A stretch of 12,913 nt of DNA, from the NCBI GenBank assembly GCA_035575035.1, contig DATLYH010000090.1, positions 1 through 12,913 of the forward strand, given 5' to 3'. This document shows positions 7,726 through 12,913 of the stretch, piece after piece. The translations under genes and the position numbers were made by a program. Each line of letters begins with the position of its first letter. Position 1 is the first letter of the stretch. The notes under the pieces are model-generated. The model did not search any database, had not been told where the DNA came from, and was given only the letters and a program-made list of their open reading frames with translations. This stretch comes from DATLYH01 sp035575035 (GTDB taxonomy: Bacteria > Planctomycetota > Planctomycetia > Gemmatales > Gemmataceae).

Positions 7726-8877
7726 ATGAATCCGATCTATCTCGACTACAACGCCACCACCCCCATTGACCCCGCCGTTGTGGAGGCGATGCTGCCCTAT
7801 CTGCGGCAGCACTTCGGCAATCCGTCGAGCAGCCACGTCTACGGCAAGGCGGCCCACGACGCGGTTGACCAGGCCCGGCGCCAGGTGGCCGAGTTGCTCG
7901 GCGCCCGGCCCGACGAGATCGTCTTCACCAGCGGCGGCAGCGAGGCCAACAACCATGCCCTGAAGGGGGCCGTTCTGGTCCGCCTGCGCGGCCTGCTCGG
8001 TCGCTGGTGGCCGCGGGAGGGACACATCATTACCAGCGCCATCGAACACCCGGCCACACTCCAACCGTGTGAGTTCCTCCAGCGGCTGGGCTGCCGCGTC
8101 ACCGTGCTGCCGGTGGACCGGTACGGCCTGGTCGATCCCGACGCCGTGCGCCGGGCCATCGACCGCCGGACGACGCTGATCAGCATCATGCATTCCAACA
8201 ACGAGGTTGGCACCGTGCAGCCGATCCGCGAGATTGCCGCCATCGCCCGGGAACGCGGCGTGCTGATGCACACCGACGCGGCCCAGTCGGTGGGCAAGGT
8301 GCCGGTGGATGTCAATGAGCTAGGGGTTGATCTGCTGTCGGTGGCCGGGCACAAGGTGTACGCTCCGAAGGGCGTGGGCGTGCTCTACGTGCGGCAGGGC
8401 GTGCAGCTGGAACCGCTGATTCATGGGGCCGGCCATGAAGGCGGGCGCCGGGCCGGCACCGAGAATGTGCCCTACCAGGTGGCGCTGGGGGCGGCATGCG
8501 AGCTGGCCCGGCGGTCACTGCCCCAGGCAACGGAGCGGCTGCGGCAGCTGCGCGATCGGCTCTGGGACCGGCTGCGGACCGCCCTCGGCGAGCGCGTGGT
8601 GCTCAACGGCCATCCCGAGCGCCGGCTGCCCAACACGCTCAACGTCAACTTCGTCGGCCACATCGGCGCCGAGCTGCTGCAAGCGGTCCCCGAAGTCGCC
8701 GCCTCGACCGGCTCGGCCTGCCATGAGGGGACCGTTTGTCTGTCGCCGGTGCTGCGCGCAATGGGAGTGCCGGCCGAGTTGGGGCGCGGCGCGGTGCGCC
8801 TGACCGTCGGCCGGTTCACCACCGAAGAGGAGATCGACCGCGCCGCCGCGGCGCTGATAACCCAGGCCCGTCGGTAA
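7726..8877 (+). CDS. iscS: Cysteine desulfurase, IscS/NifS family (PLP-dependent)
   Basis: The enzyme removes sulfur from L-cysteine, giving alanine and an enzyme persulfide that feeds Fe-S cluster or thiolated tRNA synthesis. The protein has 383 residues, normal for the family. The expected residues are all present: H108 in the IEHPA motif (stacks on PLP), D184 and Q187 in HTDAAQ (bind the cofactor), K210 in SVAGHK (Schiff base), and C332 in STGSACHEG (persulfide carrier). Each is offset by four from its E. coli IscS counterpart as I remember it. A somewhat long loop (RLRGLLGRWWPREG, about 86-99) precedes the IEH strand. AAGG ends 10 nt before the ATG, inside the end of the peptidase gene. 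No iscU, iscR, thiI or mnmA gene lies nearby, so the sulfur acceptor cannot be told. The choice between iscS and nifS as a name is arbitrary; the family call is firm. Confidence 0.93.
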   Translation: MNPIYLDYNATTPIDPAVVEAMLPYLRQHFGNPSSSHVYGKAAHDAVDQARRQVAELLGARPDEIVFTSGGSEANNHALKGAVLVRLRGLLGRWWPREGHIITSAIEHPATLQPCEFLQRLGCRVTVLPVDRYGLVDPDAVRRAIDRRTTLISIMHSNNEVGTVQPIREIAAIARERGVLMHTDAAQSVGKVPVDVNELGVDLLSVAGHKVYAPKGVGVLYVRQGVQLEPLIHGAGHEGGRRAGTENVPYQVALGAACELARRSLPQATERLRQLRDRLWDRLRTALGERVVLNGHPERRLPNTLNVNFVGHIGAELLQAVPEVAASTGSACHEGTVCLSPVLRAMGVPAELGRGAVRLTVGRFTTEEEIDRAAAALITQARR

Positions 8878-8908
8878 TCCTGCTGGTCGTTGCTTGCGGC
8901 TTGGCGTT

Positions 8909-8927
8909 GCCCCACTCCCCGTGGGGC
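8909..8927 (+). terminator. Inverted repeat after the cysteine desulfurase gene
   Basis: GCCCCAC, a 5-nt loop (TCCCC) and GTGGGGC form a perfect 7-bp GC-rich hairpin 31 nt after the stop. There is no T-tract, so it is at best an unusual intrinsic terminator or an mRNA 3'-end stabiliser. It lies upstream of the TACAAT element of the next unit, as expected for a boundary. Confidence 0.45.
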
Positions 8928-8959
8928 GGCCGGCGCCACCGCGGGCCATGATGCCGGCC

Positions 8960-8965
8960 TACAAT
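8960..8965 (+). promoter_or_regulatory. Candidate -10 element TACAAT of the adenine deaminase gene
   Basis: TACAAT is followed by AGGG. It lies 79 nt before the preferred ATG (9045) and 40 nt before the alternative ATG (9006). It is the same hexamer as at 5830 and 10894. No -35 box is recognisable. Confidence 0.5.
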
Positions 8966-9030
8966 AGGGAAAAGGTCGCGCCGCTGGATCGGAAGCCAGT
9001 CGGCGATGATCGATCCCTTGCCCCTTCTAC

Positions 9031-9035
9031 GGGAG
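9031..9035 (+). promoter_or_regulatory. Ribosome binding site for the adenine deaminase start
   Basis: GGGAG ends 9 nt before the ATG at 9045. The alternative ATG at 9006 also has a purine-rich stretch (GGAAG, 10 nt upstream), so the start is not fully settled. Confidence 0.45.
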
Positions 9036-9044
9036 AACCCATCG

Positions 9045-10802
9045 ATGCCAGCGCAAACCCACCCGAGCGACCCCTCCCCGGCCGGCGTGGCAGTGCTGCG
9101 GCGGCGCATCCGCGTTGCCCGCGGCCAGGAGCCGGGCGACCTGCTCCTGACCGGCGCCCAGGTGGTGAACGTCTTCACGGGTCGGGTGGAGCCGGCCGAC
9201 GTGGTGATTGCCGACGGCTGGATTGCAGGGGTGGGACCGGGCGGCTGGCCGGCGCGCGAGCACATCGCCCTGCCCGGCCAGGTCATTCTGCCGGGACTGA
9301 TTGACGCCCACATGCATCTGGAGAGCACCCTGCTTCTGCCGGCTGAGTTGGCCCGGTTGATCGTGCCGCACGGCACCAGCGCTACCATCTCCGATTCCCA
9401 CGAGGTGGGCAATGTCCTGGGCATCCCCGGTATCGACCTGCTGATCGCAGCCAGCGAGGGGCTTCCGTTCGACCTGTTCTTCATGGCCTCGTCGTGTGTG
9501 CCGGCCACCCGGTGGGAGGATGCCGGAGCGGTACTGGGGCCAGCGGAGGTCCGCCAGCTCCTGGCTCGGCCCCGCGTCCTGGGGTTAGCCGAGATGATGG
9601 ACGTTTCCGCCGTGCTCCAGGGCGACCCGTGGGTGCTGGAAAAGATCGAGGCGGCCGTGTCCCGCCATCGCACCGTGGACGGCCACGCCCCCGGTCTGAC
9701 CGGCCGAGACCTGACGGCCTATGTCGCGGCTGGGATGCGCTCCGACCACGAGTCTTCGACCGCGGAGGAGGCCCGGGCCAAGGCGGCGCTGGGAATGCTG
9801 GTCCAGGTGCGCGAGGGCTCCAGCGCCCGCAACCTCGACACCCTGCTGCCGCTGTTGGCCGCCGGCGAGTTGGGCGATTCCTGGTGCCTTTGCACTGACG
9901 ATGTGCTGCCCGACGACCTGCGGCAGCACGGCCACCTCGACGGGCTGCTGCGGCGTGTGGTGGCCGGGGGCGTGCCGCCGGCCGTGGCCGTCCGTCATGC
10001 GACGCTGGTTCCCGCCCGCCACTATGGACTGACCGACCGCGGCGCCGTCGCCCCCGGCTACCGGGCCGACCTGGTGGTGATGAACAATCTGCGCGACTTC
10101 CGCCCCAAGCTGGTCCTCAAGAACGGCCGGGTCGTGGCCCGCGACGGCAACTTCCTGGCCGAGATACCGCCGCCGCGCATCGACCGGGCCAACACCGTCC
10201 GCCTGGCGCCGCTTGATGAGTCAGCGTTCCGGTTGCCGTTGTCAAGCAACACCTGCCCGGTGATCCGCATTGTACCCGACCAGATCATCACGCGGTTCGA
10301 GACGCAGCCAATCAGACAGGTGGACGGCCGGTGGGCCTTTGACCCGGATCGGGACGTGCAGCTGATCGCCAGCATCGAGCGGCACCGGGCAACGGGGCGG
10401 GTCGGCGTGGGGCTGGTGAGCGGCTTCTCGCTGAAGGCCGGCGCCCTGGGCTCGACGCAGGCCCACGACTCGCACAACGTGATCGTCGTCGGCACCAATC
10501 CGCGCGACATGCTGGCCTGCGTCCGCTGGCTGGCCGAGACCGGCGGCGGATTCGTGGTCGTGGCTGACGGCACCGTGCTGGCCGAGCTGCCGCTGCCGGT
10601 GGCTGGTTTGCTCTCGACCGCGCACGCCGAGACGGTCTGCCGTCAGCTGCGCGAGGTCCGCCAGGCGGCGCACCGGCTCGGCTGTCGGCTGGCCTGCCCT
10701 TTCGGCACCCTCTCCTTCCTGGCCTTGCCGGTCATCCCCGAGCTGCGCATCACCGATCAGGGGTTGTTCGACGTCCGCCGGCAGGAATTCATCCGCCTCT
10801 GA
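9045..10802 (+). CDS. ade: Adenine deaminase (amidohydrolase superfamily)
   Basis: The enzyme converts adenine to hypoxanthine and ammonia in purine salvage and is expected in the cytoplasm. The 585-residue protein has the usual Ade length and order. The metal-binding strand is PGLIDAHMHLES, with H89 and H91. SDSHEVGN follows, with H119 and E120. Then come GHAPG (H214), RSDHESS (H235) and CTDDVLPDD, with D285 as the likely catalytic aspartate. The Ade-specific C-terminal domain has STQAHDSHN (H474-N478) and VVVADGTVLAELPLPVAGL, then a final ITDQGLFDV close to the family ending. These features separate it from dihydroorotases and other amidohydrolases. The more usual DPHE is DSHE here. An ATG at 9006 would add 13 residues (MIDPLPLLRENPS) with no family counterpart I know of. 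It stands alone between two inverted repeats, so it is probably monocistronic. Confidence 0.93.
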   Translation: MPAQTHPSDPSPAGVAVLRRRIRVARGQEPGDLLLTGAQVVNVFTGRVEPADVVIADGWIAGVGPGGWPAREHIALPGQVILPGLIDAHMHLESTLLLPAELARLIVPHGTSATISDSHEVGNVLGIPGIDLLIAASEGLPFDLFFMASSCVPATRWEDAGAVLGPAEVRQLLARPRVLGLAEMMDVSAVLQGDPWVLEKIEAAVSRHRTVDGHAPGLTGRDLTAYVAAGMRSDHESSTAEEARAKAALGMLVQVREGSSARNLDTLLPLLAAGELGDSWCLCTDDVLPDDLRQHGHLDGLLRRVVAGGVPPAVAVRHATLVPARHYGLTDRGAVAPGYRADLVVMNNLRDFRPKLVLKNGRVVARDGNFLAEIPPPRIDRANTVRLAPLDESAFRLPLSSNTCPVIRIVPDQIITRFETQPIRQVDGRWAFDPDRDVQLIASIERHRATGRVGVGLVSGFSLKAGALGSTQAHDSHNVIVVGTNPRDMLACVRWLAETGGGFVVVADGTVLAELPLPVAGLLSTAHAETVCRQLREVRQAAHRLGCRLACPFGTLSFLALPVIPELRITDQGLFDVRRQEFIRL

Positions 10803-10805
10803 GAC

Positions 10806-10825
10806 CGAATCGCCCCGGCGATTCG
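10806..10825 (+). terminator. Inverted repeat just after the adenine deaminase gene
   Basis: CGAATCGCC and GGCGATTCG are perfect 9-base arms separated by CC. In practice this gives an 8-bp stem with a 4-nt loop. It starts 3 nt after the stop codon and has no T-run behind it (TCGTTGCC follows). The placement argues for transcription termination or 3'-end protection. Confidence 0.55.
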
Positions 10826-10877
10826 TCGTTGCCGCTGCCGGCTTAGCGCCCGGCCCGGGGTGGTATCACTAAGCCGC

Positions 10878-10893
10878 CAGCGGCGTCCCGCTG
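10878..10893. promoter_or_regulatory. Inverted repeat abutting the -10 element of the ggt gene
   Basis: CAGCGG, CGTC and CCGCTG form a perfect 6-bp inverted repeat. It ends at the base before TACAAT, so it fills the space where RNA polymerase and spacer-binding regulators would sit. It could be an operator. No equivalent sits at the two other TACAAT sites, and short GC-rich palindromes are common in such DNA. Confidence 0.25.
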
Positions 10894-10899
10894 TACAAT
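10894..10899 (+). promoter_or_regulatory. Candidate -10 element TACAAT of the ggt gene
   Basis: TACAAT is followed by GGG and lies 46 nt before the ATG at 10946. This is the third occurrence of the hexamer in front of a rightward unit. No -35 consensus stands at normal spacing. Confidence 0.5.
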
Positions 10900-10945
10900 G
10901 GGTGCAACTCGTTGACCACCAACGACGGACCAAGGGCCACGCACC

Positions 10946-12685
10946 ATGCCGACCTTCACCACTCGTCCGGTTTACATGGGGACCCACGGGGTGATCGCCT
11001 CCGGCCACTACCTGGGGGCGCGGGCCGGGATGCGGATGTTCGACCGCGGCGGCAATGCCATCGACGCGGCCGTCGCCTCCGGCTTTGCCCTCGCCGTGCT
11101 GGAGCCGCAGAGTAACGGCATCGGCGGCGAGGTGCCCATCCTGGTCTACACCGCCAAGGAAAAGAAACCGGTGGCCATCAGCGGCCAGGGGTGGGTCGGC
11201 AAGGCGGCCACGGTCGAATGGTTCCGTCAGAACAAGATCGAGGTCATCCCCGGCGACGGCTTCCTACCCGCGACGGTACCAGCGGCCTTTGGCTCCTGGG
11301 CCTTTGCCCTGATGCGCTTCGGCACGCTCACCCTCAAGGACGTGCTCGAACCGGCCATTGACTACGCCGCGTCGGGCTTCCCCGTCTATCCGACGCTGCG
11401 CGAGGCCCTTGCTTCGGTGGCCCAGCGCTTCCGCGAGGAGTGGCTCAGCTCGGCGGCGATCTTCCTGCCGAACAATCGCGTGCCCGAGGTCGGCGAGGTG
11501 TTGCGCAACCCCGACTGGGCCGCCACCCTGAAGAAGGTAGTCGAGGTGGAGATGCGCGAGCGGCAGCGCGGCCGAGAGGGGGCCATCCAGGCGGCCATCG
11601 ACTACTGGTATCAGGGGGAGCCGGCCGAGCGCATCGTCACCTTCATGCAGCAGAACGCGGTCCTGGACGTCAGCGGCCGCAAGCACCGCGGTCTGCTCAG
11701 CCGCGATGACTTCGCTGCGTGGAAGCCGACGCTCGAGGAACCGGTCACGGTTCGCTATCGCGGCCTGGACGTTTACAAGTGCGGTCCGTGGACGCAGGGC
11801 CCCGTCTTCTTGCAGCAGCTCCGGCTGCTTGAAGGGTTCGACCTGAAGAAGCTCGGTCACAACTCGGGGTCGTACATTCACACGGTCGTCGAGGCGGCCA
11901 AGCTGGCCTATGCCGACCGTGAGCGTTTCTACGGCGACCCGGCCTTCGTTGACGTACCGCTGTCAATGCTGTTGTCGCCGGAGTACGCCGCTGAACGCCG
12001 CAAACTCATCGACCCGAAGAAAGCGTCGCTGGAGCTGCGGCCCGGCCACGGTCCGAAGAGCGTGCCGGAAGAGAAGCCCGGCTATCCGGAGTGCTACCGC
12101 AGCGACACCACCCACACCTGCGCCCTCGACATCAAGGGGAACATGGTGGCGGCGACGCCGAGCGGCGGCTGGTTCCAGTCGTCGCCGGTGGTGCCAGGAC
12201 TCGGTTTCCCGATGGGCACCCGCGGCCAGCTGTTCTACCTCGATCCTCATCATGCAAACGTGATCGCCCCGCGCAAACGGCCGCGCACCACCCTGACACC
12301 GTCGCTGGTGCTCAAGGATGGCCGGCCATACCTGGTCTTCGGCACGCCCGGCGGCGACCAGCAGGACCAGTGGACGCTCCAGTTCTTCCTCAATTATGTT
12401 GACTTCGGCATGAATCTTCAGGAAGCGATTGACCAGCCGACTTTTCACAGTGTCCACTTCCCCAGTTCGTTCTATCCGCACGATGCCAAGCCGGGCGGCC
12501 TGGTGCTGGAGGGCCGCATCCCCGCGGCGACGCGCAAGGAGCTGGCGGCTCGCGGCCATAAGGTGGAAGTGAGCGGCGACTGGGCCCACGGCAAGGTGAT
12601 GGCGGTGCGCTACGACGAGCAACACGGCGTTCTCGCCGGCGCTGTCTCACCGCGGCGGGAGGTTGGCTACGTGATGGGCGATTGA
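10946..12685 (+). CDS. ggt: Gamma-glutamyltransferase family Ntn hydrolase (acylase-like subgroup)
   Basis: This 579-residue member of the GGT family should self-cleave into two subunits and hydrolyse gamma-glutamyl or related amide bonds. The large-subunit start, GNAIDAAVASGFALAVLEPQ followed by SNGIGGE, is typical. The cleavage site and nucleophile is T388 in RSDTTHTCALD, so the small subunit would be about 192 residues. C-terminal marks are GTPGGDQQDQWTLQFFLNY and VDFGMNLQEAIDQP. Two points differ from classical GGT such as the E. coli enzyme. The oxyanion-hole Ser-Ser pair is Thr-Thr here (T448-T449, in RPRTTLTPSL), and there is no signal peptide, so the enzyme should be cytoplasmic. From memory, these traits mark a broad GGT-like subgroup, often annotated as acylases, whose substrates are poorly known. 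AAGGG ends 9 nt before the ATG. The gene appears monocistronic. The family is sure; true transpeptidase activity is doubtful. Confidence 0.9.
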   Translation: MPTFTTRPVYMGTHGVIASGHYLGARAGMRMFDRGGNAIDAAVASGFALAVLEPQSNGIGGEVPILVYTAKEKKPVAISGQGWVGKAATVEWFRQNKIEVIPGDGFLPATVPAAFGSWAFALMRFGTLTLKDVLEPAIDYAASGFPVYPTLREALASVAQRFREEWLSSAAIFLPNNRVPEVGEVLRNPDWAATLKKVVEVEMRERQRGREGAIQAAIDYWYQGEPAERIVTFMQQNAVLDVSGRKHRGLLSRDDFAAWKPTLEEPVTVRYRGLDVYKCGPWTQGPVFLQQLRLLEGFDLKKLGHNSGSYIHTVVEAAKLAYADRERFYGDPAFVDVPLSMLLSPEYAAERRKLIDPKKASLELRPGHGPKSVPEEKPGYPECYRSDTTHTCALDIKGNMVAATPSGGWFQSSPVVPGLGFPMGTRGQLFYLDPHHANVIAPRKRPRTTLTPSLVLKDGRPYLVFGTPGGDQQDQWTLQFFLNYVDFGMNLQEAIDQPTFHSVHFPSSFYPHDAKPGGLVLEGRIPAATRKELAARGHKVEVSGDWAHGKVMAVRYDEQHGVLAGAVSPRREVGYVMGD

Positions 12686-12691
12686 GGAGCA

Positions 12692-12709
12692 CTCCCCGCA
12701 GCAGGGGAG
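12692..12709 (+). terminator. Inverted repeat just after the ggt gene
   Basis: CTCCCC, a 6-nt loop (GCAGCA) and GGGGAG form a perfect 6-bp stem starting 7 nt after the stop. No T-tract follows. It is the third unit-end hairpin of this kind in the window and runs straight into the palindromic repeat array. Confidence 0.4.
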
Positions 12710-12710
12710 G

Positions 12711-12868
12711 GCGCGCGGCCGGCGTGAGCCAGCCGGTCGAGGCGCGTGGCTAAAGCGCGCGGCCGGCGTCCGCCGGCCGGTGGACTGTGGCAAGGAGCGC
12801 GCGGCCGGCGTCCGCCGGCCGGTCGAGGCGCCGAGAGATACACCGGCCCGCTCACGCCGGCCTCTCGC
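12711..12868. repeat. Array of four 27-bp palindromic (REP-like) repeats
   Basis: Three direct copies lie at 12711-12737, 12755-12781 and 12797-12823. A fourth copy at 12842-12868 is inverted. Start-to-start steps are 44, 42 and 45 bp, with unrelated or weakly related spacers of 15-18 bp. Copies 2 and 3 are identical over 27 bp. Their core GGCCGGCGTCCGCCGGCC is a perfect 8-bp inverted repeat around TC. Copies 1 and 4 instead share a GGCCGGCGTGAGC core with a partly preserved GCCGGT end. The array lies in the non-coding stretch after ggt (12686-12913), where no gene was seen. It resembles REP/BIME-type intergenic elements. Its function is unknown; transcript stabilisation, termination or transposase-linked mobility are possibilities. 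Confidence 0.75.
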
Positions 12869-12913
12869 CCCGCGTCGTGGTCAGCCCCGGCATGTTGTGG
12901 AGAGCGTTCTGGT

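Noticed and set aside
5885..12685. A multi-gene novel system formed by the rightward genes
   Set aside because: All four belong to well-known metabolic families with their key residues in place, and apart from one pair they are separated by their own promoters and unit-end hairpins. Nothing suggests a joint machine.
12667..12855. Small minus-strand open frame of 62 codons after ggt
   Set aside because: Its GGRRPRA-type repeats are simply the palindromic DNA repeat read through. There is no RBS, and it overlaps the ggt end and the hairpin.
12711..12868. CRISPR array
   Set aside because: The repeats are 27 bp and regularly stepped, but the spacers are only 15-18 bp, there are just four units in two variants, one is inverted, and no cas gene is near.

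Overview
The window is GC-rich and gene-dense. It reads like a chromosomal segment of a planctomycete, plausibly from the Gemmatales. That is an inference from four things: a very large Sec-exported HEAT-repeat protein, a DUF1800 protein beside it, a cytoplasmic acylase-like gamma-glutamyltransferase, and GC-rich palindromic repeats between genes. No rRNA, tRNA, phage, IS element or CRISPR array was seen.

Layout. The left 5.7 kb is read leftward. A single gene of about 1,809 codons encodes an exported protein made almost entirely of about 52 HEAT (PBS-lyase-like) repeats. Fifteen bases after its stop begins a DUF1800-family gene that runs off the left edge. A divergent intergenic region of about 176 bp follows. 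The rest is read rightward as three transcription units. The first holds an M3-family oligoendopeptidase (PepF-like) and a cysteine desulfurase (IscS/NifS-like), 5 bp apart. The second is an adenine deaminase. The third is a gamma-glutamyltransferase-family Ntn hydrolase. Each rightward unit ends with a GC-rich inverted repeat that lacks a T-tract. Each is preceded by the hexamer TACAAT, 40 to 79 bases before the chosen or alternative start codon, which looks like a shared -10 element. The last 200 bp hold four copies of a 27-bp palindromic repeat, three direct and one inverted.

How the genes work together. The rightward genes are metabolic housekeeping: peptide turnover, sulfur mobilisation from cysteine, adenine salvage and gamma-glutamyl or acyl-amide hydrolysis. 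Nothing in the sequence ties them into one pathway beyond the peptidase-desulfurase pair. The HEAT/DUF1800 pair looks like a planctomycete-type system of unknown role. The HEAT protein is probably an extracytoplasmic scaffold. No defence system or other obviously new multi-gene machine was recognised. The items most worth following are the HEAT solenoid's architecture, the TACAAT promoter motif and the palindromic repeat array.
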